A stretch of DNA of 36,381 bases from an uncultured Anaerolineales bacterium (GCA_937960595.1 CALGPL010000009.1:1-36381); one strand, 5' to 3'. Positions 9,364 to 18,644 are shown, numbered from the stretch's first letter. A program made the numbers and translations. The notes: generated by a model from the sequence alone, not told the origin.

Positions 9364-10456
9364 GGTCTCCTCTCCTCGTTTCGGCCAGGGCGAGCAGTTG
9401 ATCGGCGATTTCTGCCGCTGCGTTGGGGTGAGCCAGCCGCTGCATGCAGGCCCGCATGGTCTCCAGTCGCTCCGGCGTCTGCAGAATGGCGCGCACGGTC
9501 GGCAGGAGGGTCTCGCTCAACCGGCCGTCTTCCAGGGTGACGGCCGCGCCCTTGCTGGTCAGATAAGCGGCGTTGACCTTTTGATAGCGCCAAGCGTGCG
9601 GGTAGGGGACCAGGATGGCCGGCAGGCCGAAGAGCGGGTACTCGCCGAGGGCCGAAGCCCCGCCGCGCGAGAGCACCAGATCGGCGGCGGCCAGCACGGC
9701 GCCCATCTCCTCGTGCAGATAAGGGTAGACATGATAGCGCGCCAGTTGGGCCTCGCTCAGGCTGCGGGTCTGCGCCTCGACCTCTGGCCAGTCCAGTTCG
9801 CCGGTGATGTGCACCACCTGGGTCAGTTCGAGCAGCCCCGGCAGCGACGCCAGGACGGCGCGGTTGATGGAGCGCGCCCCTTTCGAGCCGCCGGTGACGA
9901 GCAGGACCGGTTCGCCTTCGCTCAATCCCAGCGCCTGGCGGCCTGTCTGACGCGTCCAGCCGCTCAGTTCGCGCCGGACGGGGTAACCGGTCAGCCGCAG
10001 ACGGCTTGGGCGGCGGAAGAAGCGGGCCGATTCTTCGACGGTGATGCAGATTCGGCTGGCAAAACGCGCCAGGGTGTTGAGCGCCAGGCCGGGTTCGATA
10101 TCCGGCACGTACAGCAGGCTGGGAAGGCGCCAGCCTGCCAGCGCCATCGGGACGGCCACGTAGCCGCCGGTGAAGAACAAGACATCCGGCCGGAAGTCGG
10201 CCAAGATGCGCCGCGCCGCCAGGAAACCGCGCCCGAGCCGGACCAGGTTGCCCGGCAGGCGGCGCAGGCCGACGCCGTGCACGCCTGCCGCCGGAATGGC
10301 CTTGAAAGGCACGCCGGCCCGCTCGACGAGACGGGCTTCCATGCCGGCTTCTCCGCCTACCCACAGGATGTCGGCTTTATCGCTCAGGGCTTGCAGGACG
10401 GCCAGGGCGGGATACACGCCGCCGCCGGTCCCGCCGGCGCAGATCAACAGACGCAC
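9356..10456 (-). CDS. murG: Lipid II synthase MurG (GlcNAc transferase)
   Basis: MurG transfers GlcNAc from UDP-GlcNAc to lipid I on the inner membrane face, producing lipid II. The 366-residue GT-B protein begins MRLLICAGGTGGGVYPALA. It also has LLVTGGSKGARSIN in the second half and GGASALGEYPLFGLPAILVPYPHA as the UDP-binding stretch. The start is a GTG at 10454-10456 with GGAGG upstream. One oddity is that the first glycine-rich loop reads GGTGGG at residues 8-13, where the family usually has GGTGGH with a conserved histidine. Another is that the first 80 bases overlap the end of ftsW in another frame. Confidence 0.95.
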   Translation of the reverse strand: MRLLICAGGTGGGVYPALAVLQALSDKADILWVGGEAGMEARLVERAGVPFKAIPAAGVHGVGLRRLPGNLVRLGRGFLAARRILADFRPDVLFFTGGYVAVPMALAGWRLPSLLYVPDIEPGLALNTLARFASRICITVEESARFFRRPSRLRLTGYPVRRELSGWTRQTGRQALGLSEGEPVLLVTGGSKGARSINRAVLASLPGLLELTQVVHITGELDWPEVEAQTRSLSEAQLARYHVYPYLHEEMGAVLAAADLVLSRGGASALGEYPLFGLPAILVPYPHAWRYQKVNAAYLTSKGAAVTLEDGRLSETLLPTVRAILQTPERLETMRACMQRLAHPNAAAEIADQLLALAETRRGDHG

Positions 10457-11642
10457 TGTAAGACCTCCAGGTTGGATCGGGCGGGATCAATCCCAGCCCG
10501 CTGGAACGAGAGACGCTCAACAGGATGCCGATGGCTGCCAGCGACGAGATCAGGCTCGAACCGCCGGCGCTGATGAAAGGCAGGGCGTTGCCTGCAAAGG
10601 GCAGCAGGCCGACCATGACGGACATGTTGATGCCTGCCTCGATGACGATCCAGACGGCCGCGCCGCCGGCCAACAGGGCGCCGAGCATATCGGGGGCCTG
10701 GACGGCAATCTTCAGGCCGCGCCACAGGATGATGCCATACAGCAGGAACAATCCCAGCGCGCCCGCCAGGCCGAGTTCCTCAACCACCACCGCAAAGATG
10801 CTGTCGGTGGGAGGAACCGGCAGGCCGGTCAATTTGGTGCTTGCGCCGCCAATCCCGACCCCGAACCAGCCGCCGCGGATGATGGCGCCCAGCGAGCGAC
10901 GCACCTGATAGTCGGACTGGAGCGGGTCGCGCAGCCCGGCCATGTAAGAGGCCAGGCGCGCCCGTCCTGTGGCACTGAATTGGACCACCAGCCAGCCGAC
11001 CGCCAGGGCCACGATCAGGAACAATACGATCTGGCGCAACTCGCCGCCGGCCAGGAAGAAGAGCAGACCGCCCAGGATGAAAATGGTGAGGGTGGCGCTC
11101 AGGTCGGGCTGAATGTAAATCAGGCCGCCGATGATGCCCAGGATGGCTGCCAGCGGGATCAGGCCGAGCTGTGCCTCGTGCAGGTGCGCGCGCTTGCTGT
11201 GCAGCCAGACGGCGAGATAGATGATGGTGACCAGTTTGGCCAGTTCGGACGGCTGGACCGAGCCGCCGAAGAACGAACGCACGGCCCCAAAACGGACCTC
11301 GTTGTTGATCAGCACGCCGATCAGCAGGAGGATGGTCAGGCCCATGACCGGCACCGCCAGTTTGCGCCAGATGCGGTAATCGCTGCGCGCCAGAACGACG
11401 CATACGACCGTGCCGATGACCATCCACAAGACCTGCTTCTTGAACATGTAGCCGGGGTCATCGTAGACCAGTTTCGAGAAATCCGCGCTGGCCGAATAGA
11501 GCATCAGCAGGCCGAAGGTCCCCAGGGCGATGACCGCCAGCAGAAGGGGGACATCCAGGCCGATGGGCCGGGCGCGGCCGACGGCGGTTTTCGGTCTGGT
11601 CGTCTCCGGCCGAGACGGGTTCACGAAAGTTCCGATACCCAT
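10377..11642 (-). CDS. ftsW: Septal peptidoglycan glycosyltransferase FtsW (SEDS family)
   Basis: FtsW polymerises lipid II at the division site together with its partner class B PBP, here FtsI. The 421-residue protein has about ten hydrophobic segments starting near residue 31. It carries the SEDS motifs GGSVQPSELAKL around residue 126 and IQPDLSA at 177-183, which contains the catalytic aspartate region. A late loop reads LPFISAGGSSL. The final 30 residues are strongly basic (RRRDRRRRVSRPGR) and are encoded in the 80-base overlap with murG. The start ATG lies 22 bases inside the end of murD and has GGAGAGG upstream. FtsW is preferred over RodA because of its place in the dcw cluster. Confidence 0.94.
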   Translation of the reverse strand: MGIGTFVNPSRPETTRPKTAVGRARPIGLDVPLLLAVIALGTFGLLMLYSASADFSKLVYDDPGYMFKKQVLWMVIGTVVCVVLARSDYRIWRKLAVPVMGLTILLLIGVLINNEVRFGAVRSFFGGSVQPSELAKLVTIIYLAVWLHSKRAHLHEAQLGLIPLAAILGIIGGLIYIQPDLSATLTIFILGGLLFFLAGGELRQIVLFLIVALAVGWLVVQFSATGRARLASYMAGLRDPLQSDYQVRRSLGAIIRGGWFGVGIGGASTKLTGLPVPPTDSIFAVVVEELGLAGALGLFLLYGIILWRGLKIAVQAPDMLGALLAGGAAVWIVIEAGINMSVMVGLLPFAGNALPFISAGGSSLISSLAAIGILLSVSRSSGLGLIPPDPTWRSYSASVDLRRRDRRRRVSRPGRPASPER

Positions 11643-13006
11643 TTGCAGAACGCCTCTCCACGTTCTTCGAAATCGCGAAACTCATCGAAGGAGGTGCCGC
11701 CCGGCGAAAGCAGGACGACGCGGCCCGGCCGGGCGAGGCGCGCCGCCGCCTCGACTGCCGACCGCAGTCCGGAGCAGCGCTCCAGGCCGAATGTCCCGCC
11801 GGCGCGGTATCGTTCGAGGACGGTTTGAATCTTGCCGGCCGCCTCGCCGAACAGGATGACCTGTTCCACGCGCTCGGCCACCAGTTCGGCCAGCGACTCC
11901 CAGGGCAGGTTTTTGTCCCGGCCGCCCAGCAGGAGGATGATCGGTTCTTGGAAGGAGCGGATGGCAGCCATCGTCCGTTCGGGGGCAGTGGCAATCGAAT
12001 CGTTGTACCAGGCCGCGCCGCGATAGGTGCGCACGTATTGCAGGCGGTGGGGCACACCGCTGAAATCTTGTACGCCGGCCCGGATCGCCCGGACGGGCAG
12101 ACCGACCGAGCAGGCGATAGCGCAGGCGGCCATCACATTCAGACGGTTGTGCTCGCCGCGCAGCCGGATGGTATCCTGCTTCAGGATGGCGGTTTCGCGT
12201 TTCTGGACGTGGAAGTAAATCCGTCCGCCCCGCAGGAAGACCCCGTCGCCGTCTTCGGGCAGGGGGGTGAAGCCGAAGGAAAGCAGCCGGCCGCGCGCCT
12301 GGCCGCGCAGCCCCCAGGCGCCGGGGTCGTCGCGGCCGAGGATGGCGATGTCCTCGGGCTGCTGAAAGGCCAGGATGCGGGCCTTGGCGGCAGTGTAGGC
12401 CTCCATCGTGCCGTGACGATCGAGGTGGTTGGGCGTGATGTTCAGGATGACGGCCACGTTGGGCGAGATGTTCATCTGTTCGAGTTGAAAACTGGAAATT
12501 TCCAGAATGGCCAGGTCATCGGGTTTCATTTCATCCACGTAGTTCAGGAGCGGATCACCGATATTGCCGCCCACATAGGCCCGCCGCGGCCCGTTCCCGA
12601 ACGCGGCGCGGGCGATGCGCCCGACCAGGCTGGTGGTCGTCGTCTTGCCGGCCGAGCCGGTGATGCCGATGGTCGGGCAGGGGACGGCCTCCAGAAATAC
12701 CTGGGTGTCGTTGGTCAGCGGCAGACCGCGCCGGATGGCCTCTTGCACCAGCGGTAGGGTCAGGGGGATGCCGCCCGAGAGACACAATACGTCGGTCGTG
12801 TCGAGCAAGTCCAGCGGATGGTCGCCGAACACCCAGCGGATGGGCAGGTCGGCCAGGGCGGCCTGGGCAGCGACCATTTCCTCGGCCGCGCGGCGGTCGT
12901 TCAGGGTCACGCGCGCCCCGTGACGCGCCAGGTAGCGCGCCGCCGCCTGCCCCTGACGGGCGCCTCCGAGGATGGTCACGCGTTTGCCGCTCCAGTCTGT
13001 CTTCAT
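11621..13006 (-). CDS. murD: UDP-N-acetylmuramoyl-L-alanine--D-glutamate ligase
   Basis: MurD adds D-glutamate to UDP-MurNAc-L-alanine. The 461-residue protein has an N-terminal Rossmann domain (VTILGGARQGQAAARYLA), the P-loop GITGSAGKTTTT at residues 114-125, LNITPNHLDRHGTMEAY in the central domain, and LLLGGRDKNLPW near the C-terminus, typical of MurD. The start ATG follows the mraY stop by one base. Motifs and length are normal. Confidence 0.96.
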   Translation of the reverse strand: MKTDWSGKRVTILGGARQGQAAARYLARHGARVTLNDRRAAEEMVAAQAALADLPIRWVFGDHPLDLLDTTDVLCLSGGIPLTLPLVQEAIRRGLPLTNDTQVFLEAVPCPTIGITGSAGKTTTTSLVGRIARAAFGNGPRRAYVGGNIGDPLLNYVDEMKPDDLAILEISSFQLEQMNISPNVAVILNITPNHLDRHGTMEAYTAAKARILAFQQPEDIAILGRDDPGAWGLRGQARGRLLSFGFTPLPEDGDGVFLRGGRIYFHVQKRETAILKQDTIRLRGEHNRLNVMAACAIACSVGLPVRAIRAGVQDFSGVPHRLQYVRTYRGAAWYNDSIATAPERTMAAIRSFQEPIILLLGGRDKNLPWESLAELVAERVEQVILFGEAAGKIQTVLERYRAGGTFGLERCSGLRSAVEAAARLARPGRVVLLSPGGTSFDEFRDFEERGEAFCKWVSELS

Positions 13007-13007
13007 C

Positions 13008-14000
13008 TCACACCAGCGCCAGCCCCACGCCCAGCATGGCGGCCAGCAGGCCGATCAGCCAGAAGCGCTGAACGATCTGCATTTCCGACCAGCCGAGCAA
13101 TTCGAAGTGCAGGTGAATGGGCGCCATTTTGAAAAAGCGGCGGCCCTTGGTCAATTTGAAATAGACGATCTGAATCACGTCGCTCAGCGCCTCGCTGAAG
13201 GGGATGACGGCAATGACCGGCAGCAGCGCCCATTGGCCGGTCATCAGGGCGATGACGGCAATCGAGGCGCCCAGCGAGAGCGAACCGGTATCGCCCATGA
13301 ACAACTGGGCGGGGTGGACGTTGAACCACAGAAAGCCGAATAGGGCGCCGACCATCGTGAAGCAGAAGCGGGCAATGAAAACCTGGCCCTGCATCAGGGC
13401 GATGCCGCCGTAAGCGGCGAAGATGGTGGCCGAGATCAGCCCGGCCAGCCCGTCCAAGCCGTCGGTAAAATTGACGGCGTTGGTCATGCTGACGATGACG
13501 AAAGCGGCAATCGGGATGTACCCAATGCCCAATTCGATCTCGCCTTGATAACCCGGCAGGAACATATCGGGCACATCGAGTACGTATTTGAGGGCGAAGG
13601 CCACGCCGAGCGCCAACAGAATCTGCAGCAGGAATTTGGTGCGGATGCGCAGGCCGCTGCCTTTGCGCCTGCCGCGGATGCCCTCCCAGTCGTCCAGCGC
13701 CCCCAGGGCGGCGTAGAAGAACATGGCGGCCAGCGGCACGAGCACCGAGCGGCCGAGCAGTTTCATGCCGATCAGACTGACGGCGTTGAGCAGGATGGTC
13801 AGCAGGGCCACCGGCAGGATGATCATCACCCCGCCCATGGTGGGCGTGCCCATCTTGGTGAAGTGCCGCCCCGGCTCCTCGACCCGAATGATCTTGCCGA
13901 TCTTGAAGTGGCGCAGGATGCGCAGCAGTGGCCCGCCCCAGATGACGGTCATCATGAAGGCCAGTCCGGCCAGGCTCAGGGCAAAGGCGGTTTCGCTCAT
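13008..14000 (-). CDS. mraY: Phospho-N-acetylmuramoyl-pentapeptide-transferase
   Basis: MraY moves phospho-MurNAc-pentapeptide onto undecaprenyl phosphate, giving lipid I. The 330-residue polytopic protein has TPTMGGVMI at 52-60, the Asp pair ALDDWEG at 101-107, NFTDGLDGLAG at 177-187 and FMGDTGSLSLG at 234-244. The last conserved cytoplasmic motif reads PIHLHFELLGWSE at about 294-306; many family members have three consecutive histidines here (HHHFE), so one is replaced by leucine. The start overlaps the murF stop (ATGA), so translation is likely coupled. Confidence 0.96.
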   Translation of the reverse strand: MSETAFALSLAGLAFMMTVIWGGPLLRILRHFKIGKIIRVEEPGRHFTKMGTPTMGGVMIILPVALLTILLNAVSLIGMKLLGRSVLVPLAAMFFYAALGALDDWEGIRGRRKGSGLRIRTKFLLQILLALGVAFALKYVLDVPDMFLPGYQGEIELGIGYIPIAAFVIVSMTNAVNFTDGLDGLAGLISATIFAAYGGIALMQGQVFIARFCFTMVGALFGFLWFNVHPAQLFMGDTGSLSLGASIAVIALMTGQWALLPVIAVIPFSEALSDVIQIVYFKLTKGRRFFKMAPIHLHFELLGWSEMQIVQRFWLIGLLAAMLGVGLALV

Positions 14001-15412
14001 TCGGCAGCCTCCAGGGCGGCAACGATGCGGTCCATGCGGATGCTGTGCGAACCCTTGACCAGCACGACATCGGAGCCGCCCAGCGATTCGGACAGGTAGG
14101 CGATGGCCTGCTCGGTGTTCTCGAATTCGCGGATTGCGCTGGGTTTCAAGCCGGCCCGCCGCGCCGCGGCGGCGATGATGTGGGCGCGCTCTCCCACCGT
14201 GACCAGTTGATCGGCCACCTCGGCAGCCCGCACGCCGACCATCTCATGGCCCTCTCTTTCATAAGGGCCGAGTTCGAGCATGTCGCCCAAAACGGCCACT
14301 TTGCGCCCTTCCAGTTCGGCCAGCAAATTGAGCGCGGCCAGCATGGATTCGGGCGAGGCGTTGTAGGTGTCGTCCAGGAGCAGGGCGCCGCTGTCGGTGC
14401 GCACCGCGGCCAGGCGCAGTTGTGTATGTCCCTGGCGCAGGCCGGCCAGAATTTCCTGCCAGGTCAACCCCTCGGCCAGGCCGACCGCCGCCGCCCGCAA
14501 GGCGGTGTGGACCGAGTGCTGACCGATGAGCGGGACGCGCACATGCAATGTCTCGCGGCCATAATGCAGGCGGAAGCGGATACCCTCCAACCCCAGCCCT
14601 TCGACCTCGTCGGCCCACAGGTGGGCCTGGGGATCCAGACCGTAATAGAGGATGCGCGCCCGGGTCAGTTCGGCCATCGGACGCACCCACGGATCGTCGT
14701 AGTTCAGGACGGCCACGCCCTGCGGGGCAGGCGGCAGCGCCCGGATCAGTTCGGATTTGCCGCGCGCGATGGCCTCCTGCGAACCGGCCCGTTCGGCGTG
14801 GACGGTGCCGATGTTCGTGATCACGCCGACTTGCGGCAGGGCGATGTCGCACAGGAAGGCGATTTCGCCGGGGACGTAGAAGCCCATCTCGAGCACTGCC
14901 CGTTCGTGGCCGGCGCTCAGGTGCAGGATGGTCAGCGGCAGGCCGATTTCGTTGTTCAAATTGCCGGGGTTTTTCATCGTGCGGTAGCGCATCCCCAGCA
15001 CTTCGGCCACCAGTTCTTTGGTGGTCGATTTGCCGACCGAGCCGGTGATGCCGACCACGCGCAGGTCCAGTTTGCGCCGCCAGAAGCGGGCAATTTGCTG
15101 CAGGGCCGTCAGCGTGTTTTCGACTCGCAGACAGAGGGGCGAGCGGCTCAGGGTTTCGAGCGAGGCCGGCGGGGCGCGCAGGTCGAGGGTCGGGAAGGTT
15201 TCTTTCAGTTCGCGCTGGATGAGGGCAAAGGAGGCCCCGCGCCGGAAGGCGTCGGCGACGAAGTCGTGGCCGTCGGCGCGCTCGCCGGGCAGGGCGATGA
15301 ACAGGCTGCCGGGGATGACCTGGCGCGAGTCGATCGCCGCCTCGGTAATGACGGTTTCGACCGCCGGGCGGGTGTGCGTCAGGGCTTCGAGAACGTCGGC
15401 CAGGGTCAACAC
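13997..15412 (-). CDS. murF: UDP-N-acetylmuramoyl-tripeptide--D-alanyl-D-alanine ligase
   Basis: MurF attaches the D-Ala-D-Ala dipeptide to complete the stem peptide. I placed the start at a GTG (15410-15412), giving 471 residues that begin LTLADVLEAL like other MurF proteins. It lies eight bases after the ftsI stop with GTGAGG upstream. An ATG at 15452-15454 would add 14 residues, but it has no ribosome binding site and overlaps ftsI. Motifs with this numbering are IDSR near 27-30, the P-loop GITGSVGKSTTKE at 121-133, and DDTYNASPES at 347-356, which distinguishes MurF from MurE. It directly follows ftsI, where murE would normally stand. Confidence 0.94.
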   Translation of the reverse strand: MLTLADVLEALTHTRPAVETVITEAAIDSRQVIPGSLFIALPGERADGHDFVADAFRRGASFALIQRELKETFPTLDLRAPPASLETLSRSPLCLRVENTLTALQQIARFWRRKLDLRVVGITGSVGKSTTKELVAEVLGMRYRTMKNPGNLNNEIGLPLTILHLSAGHERAVLEMGFYVPGEIAFLCDIALPQVGVITNIGTVHAERAGSQEAIARGKSELIRALPPAPQGVAVLNYDDPWVRPMAELTRARILYYGLDPQAHLWADEVEGLGLEGIRFRLHYGRETLHVRVPLIGQHSVHTALRAAAVGLAEGLTWQEILAGLRQGHTQLRLAAVRTDSGALLLDDTYNASPESMLAALNLLAELEGRKVAVLGDMLELGPYEREGHEMVGVRAAEVADQLVTVGERAHIIAAAARRAGLKPSAIREFENTEQAIAYLSESLGGSDVVLVKGSHSIRMDRIVAALEAAE

Positions 15413-15419
15413 AGGAGCC

Positions 15420-17168
15420 TCACCGTCCTTCTGCTGCCTGATGACGGATGTCATCGGGAGGAATGTTCATCAGAACGACCAGTTGTTCGACCATTTGACG
15501 AAAGACCGGCGCGGCCACCTGAGAAGCCCAGGGCGAGGCGGTCGGCCGTTCGAGCCAAACGTAGACGAGGAAGCGGGGATCGTCCACCGGCCCCCAGCCG
15601 ATGAACGAGGCGTTGGTCTGATAGGGATCGTAGCCGTAGGCGGTCGGGATTTGGGCGGTGCCGGTCTTGCCCGCCAGCGTGTAGCCGGGGACATTGGCCA
15701 GCGAGGTCTCGTTGCTGAGCGATTCGACCAGCATCTGATTCAGGGCGCGGGCCGTTTCGGGCGAAATCGGCCGCCCCACGATCTGGGTGGACATGGTGCG
15801 CTGCTGGCCGTTTTGCACCATGGCGTACAGCACGTGCGGATAGACCATGCGGCCCTCGTTGGCGATGGCCGAGCCGGCCATGACCATCTGGATGGGAGTG
15901 ACGGCCACGCCCTGGCCGAAGGCGTTGGTGCCGAGATCGATGGGATACCAGTCGTCATCGCCGGGCAATTTCAGGCGGCCGGGATTTTCGCCGGCCAGAT
16001 CGATGCCGGTGGTGTGGCCAAGGCCGAAACTTTGCATGTAACCGTAGAAGGTCTCGGCCCCCATTTGGGTGGACGTCCAGGCCAGGCAGACGTTGAGCGA
16101 GTGCTGCAAGCAGCCGGTCATGTCCTGGTAGCCCCAGGCGCCGCCGTCCCAGTTGTGGATGTAGCCGCCGCCGACGATGATCGTCCCCGTATCGAGGAAG
16201 ACGGTTTCGGGGGCGACCGTGCCGCTGTCGAGGGCGGCCGCCATGGTAAAGACCTTGAGGACCGAGCCGGGTTCGTAGGCCTGGGAGATGGCGCGGTTGA
16301 AAGGCGTCTCGCCGACGAAGATTTCCCCGTATTCCCAGTATCGGTTGAGATCCATGCGCGGGGTGGTGGCCATGGCCAAGATTTCGCCGGTCTGCGGATC
16401 CATGACGATGATGACGCCCGAACGCGCCCCGTAGGTCTGCAGGGCGCCGTCGAGGGTCTCCTCGGCCGCGGCCTGGATCTGACGGTCGAGGGTCAGGATG
16501 AGAGTCGCGCCGGGGGGAATGTCCGGCAGTTCCTCGGCCCGGTTGGGGTCGGCGGGCACCCACAGGGTAACCGGCATGCCCGCCAGCAGACTGTCATATT
16601 TTTCTTCGACGCCGTAATAGCCGCGCCCTTCGCGGGTGGTGAAGCCGATGACGTTCGAGGCGAGCATCCCTTCGGGGTAACTGCGTTCCAAATGCGGGAC
16701 AAAGCGCAGCCCGGCCAGACTCTGCCCGGAGGGATCGTTGATCAGCACTTCCTGAAGTTCGATCAATTTGTTGGCATCTTCGGGCGGGACGTGATCGGCT
16801 AACACAATGTAAAGGACGTTTTCTTCGGGTTGGGTGATCTGGGCCAGGACGGCGTTGTAGTCCAGGCCGAGGTAAACGCTGGTCGCCAGGGCGATGCTCT
16901 GGGGGTCGCGGGCGTTCTGAAGGTCCACGCCGATCTCGTAGACGGTCTGGTTGCCGGCCAGCAGGTTGCCGTTGCGGTCGTAGATTTCGCCGCGCGCCGG
17001 ATAGTAGGTGACCCAGGCACCGGTATAGGGGTCCTGTTCGACCAGCCATTCGCGCGCTTCCGGATTGGTCTGGATGCGCGCCATTTGGAACAGGATGCCG
17101 ATGCCGAGCAATCCGAGCAGGAAGGAGAGGGTGGTGAAGCGCCAGGCGTGCGGGTTGTCCATGCTCAT
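15420..17168 (-). CDS. ftsI: Class B penicillin-binding protein, FtsI-like
   Basis: This transpeptidase cross-links septal peptidoglycan and would partner FtsW. The 582-residue protein has a short cytoplasmic tail, a membrane helix at about 11-30, a dimerisation domain beginning with ARGEIYDRNGNLLA, and the transpeptidase domain from about 240. The three active-site motifs are SVLK at 302-305 (nucleophile Ser302), SLN at 357-359 and KTGTA at 501-505. I see no C-terminal PASTA repeats. The start ATG at 17168 overlaps the ftsL-like stop as ATGA; a second ATG two codons later has better spacing from AGGAAG and is equally possible. Confidence 0.95.
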   Translation of the reverse strand: MSMDNPHAWRFTTLSFLLGLLGIGILFQMARIQTNPEAREWLVEQDPYTGAWVTYYPARGEIYDRNGNLLAGNQTVYEIGVDLQNARDPQSIALATSVYLGLDYNAVLAQITQPEENVLYIVLADHVPPEDANKLIELQEVLINDPSGQSLAGLRFVPHLERSYPEGMLASNVIGFTTREGRGYYGVEEKYDSLLAGMPVTLWVPADPNRAEELPDIPPGATLILTLDRQIQAAAEETLDGALQTYGARSGVIIVMDPQTGEILAMATTPRMDLNRYWEYGEIFVGETPFNRAISQAYEPGSVLKVFTMAAALDSGTVAPETVFLDTGTIIVGGGYIHNWDGGAWGYQDMTGCLQHSLNVCLAWTSTQMGAETFYGYMQSFGLGHTTGIDLAGENPGRLKLPGDDDWYPIDLGTNAFGQGVAVTPIQMVMAGSAIANEGRMVYPHVLYAMVQNGQQRTMSTQIVGRPISPETARALNQMLVESLSNETSLANVPGYTLAGKTGTAQIPTAYGYDPYQTNASFIGWGPVDDPRFLVYVWLERPTASPWASQVAAPVFRQMVEQLVVLMNIPPDDIRHQAAEGR

Positions 17169-17629
17169 CTTCCTGTCGTTTGGTTCGAAGCGGTCAATTG
17201 CTCGGAGAGCCATTCCAAGAGCGACTGTCGGTAGGCGGGCAGAAGGATGGTCGCTGCGGCCGGCGGCCGGCTGCGCGAAAGATTGACAGGGGTCGGCGGC
17301 TGATACCCCGGGGCGACGACATAGGTGATTTCGTCGGGGCGGGCCGGCCGGAAGCCCATCGCCAGGGCGCGTTCGCGCATGACGGCGTTGGACGTCAGGT
17401 TGGCCAGTTGAGTTTCCAGGTCGGCATTGATGCGCCGATTTTCGATGATTTCGTCCTGCAGAATCTGCAATTCACGCCCGGCCAGAGCGGTGCGGGTGGT
17501 AATGTTCAGGTGCAGGCTGGCCAGCATGGCGGTGATGACCAGACCAAGCAAGAAAAGGCCGATCCACTGGCGTTGCACCCGCCAGGGGGCCTGTTGCACC
17601 TTATGGACGATCCCTGTGACGTTGCTCAT
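17165..17629 (-). CDS. FtsL-like bitopic division protein
   Basis: The position between rsmH and ftsI and the architecture fit FtsL, a small protein that binds FtsQ/DivIB and FtsB/DivIC. The 154-residue product has a short N-terminal cytoplasmic part, one membrane helix at about 20-38 (IGLFLLGLVITAMLASLHL), and a predicted coiled coil at about 45-85 (LAGRELQILQDEIIENRRIN, then ADLETQLANL). The C-terminal tail is longer than usual and proline-containing. I chose ATG 17627-17629 (MSNVTGIVHKV). An upstream ATG at 17722 would add 31 polar residues but has no ribosome binding site. Sequence identity is low in this family, so the call leans on context. Confidence 0.75.
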   Translation of the reverse strand: MSNVTGIVHKVQQAPWRVQRQWIGLFLLGLVITAMLASLHLNITTRTALAGRELQILQDEIIENRRINADLETQLANLTSNAVMRERALAMGFRPARPDEITYVVAPGYQPPTPVNLSRSRPPAAATILLPAYRQSLLEWLSEQLTASNQTTGR

Positions 17630-17725
17630 CTTTTTTGTCCGTCTTGATGTTTTGCTGTGCGCGCTGCTGCACCTCCGTTCTGCCTGCGCCTGTGTCTCAG
17701 GCTCAGGGGAGCCAACACCCATTGG

Positions 17726-18634
17726 CTAGATTTTTTCGGCCACTCTCAATCTCGCGCTGCGAGCGCGGGGATTGCGTTCGATTTCGTCTTCCGTCGGGAC
17801 GATCGGCCGGCGGTTGACTTCTTTCAGGCTTGCTTTGTGCCCGCAGGTGCAGACCGGCTGACGAGGCGGACACAGACAGTCGCGGCTTTCGCGGCGGAAG
17901 TATTCTTTGACCAGGCGGTCCTCCAGCGAATGGAAGGCGATCACGACCAGCCGTCCGCCTGGGGCGAGGGCCTGAACTGCCCGCGGCAGGGCTTGCTCGA
18001 CGGCCTCCAGTTCGCCGTTGACGGCGATGCGCAGGGCCTGGAAGGTGCGCGTGGCCGGATGATGGGGGCCGCGGCGTCCGAGAGAACGCTCGATCAGGGC
18101 GGCCAGGTCGCGGGTCCCGCCCAGGGGTCGGGCCCGGACGATGGCCCGGGCGATGCGGCGGGCGGCCGGTTCCTCCCCGTAACGGTGGATCAGGTCGGCC
18201 AGTTCCGGTTCGGGCCAGGTGTTGACGATCTCGGCGGCGGTGAGCGGGGCGTCTGGGTCGAAGCGCATGTCGAGCGGGCCGTCGGCCAGGAAGGAGAAGC
18301 CCCGCTCGGGGGTGTCGAACTGCATCGAGGAGGCGCCCAGGTCGAGCAGAATGCCGTCCACCGTCTCCCAGCCCAGGAGGGCCATCTCTTCGAGGATGCG
18401 AGTGTAAGAGGCCTTCTTTAACCACGTGCGCTCCCCGAAGGGAGCGAGTTTCTGGCGGGCCAGGGCAAGCGCGTGCGGATCCACGTCCAGGCCGAGCAGC
18501 AGACCGCCGGGATGGCTGGCCTCCAGGATGCCGGCCGCGTGGCCGCCCGCCCCCACCGTCCCGTCCACATAGCGCCCTCCGTCTCTCGGGCGTAAAGCGT
18601 GTATAATTTCGTGGTAAAGTACAGGTTGGTGCAC
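17726..18634 (-). CDS. rsmH: 16S rRNA (cytosine-1402-N4)-methyltransferase
   Basis: RsmH (MraW) methylates C1402 in the ribosomal P site using S-adenosylmethionine and is a usual member of dcw clusters. I placed the start at GTG 18632-18634, giving 302 residues that begin HQPVLYHEII as in the family. It lies ten bases after the mraZ stop with GAGAGG at ideal spacing. An ATG further upstream would extend 44 residues into mraZ and is unlikely. Motifs are DGTVGAGGHA at 24-33, GLDVDPHAL at 48-56, LDLGASSMQFDTPERGFSF around 97-115, and the late VIAFHSLEDRLVK. Confidence 0.95.
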   Translation of the reverse strand: MHQPVLYHEIIHALRPRDGGRYVDGTVGAGGHAAGILEASHPGGLLLGLDVDPHALALARQKLAPFGERTWLKKASYTRILEEMALLGWETVDGILLDLGASSMQFDTPERGFSFLADGPLDMRFDPDAPLTAAEIVNTWPEPELADLIHRYGEEPAARRIARAIVRARPLGGTRDLAALIERSLGRRGPHHPATRTFQALRIAVNGELEAVEQALPRAVQALAPGGRLVVIAFHSLEDRLVKEYFRRESRDCLCPPRQPVCTCGHKASLKEVNRRPIVPTEDEIERNPRARSARLRVAEKI

Positions 18635-18644
18635 GCCCGGCCTC

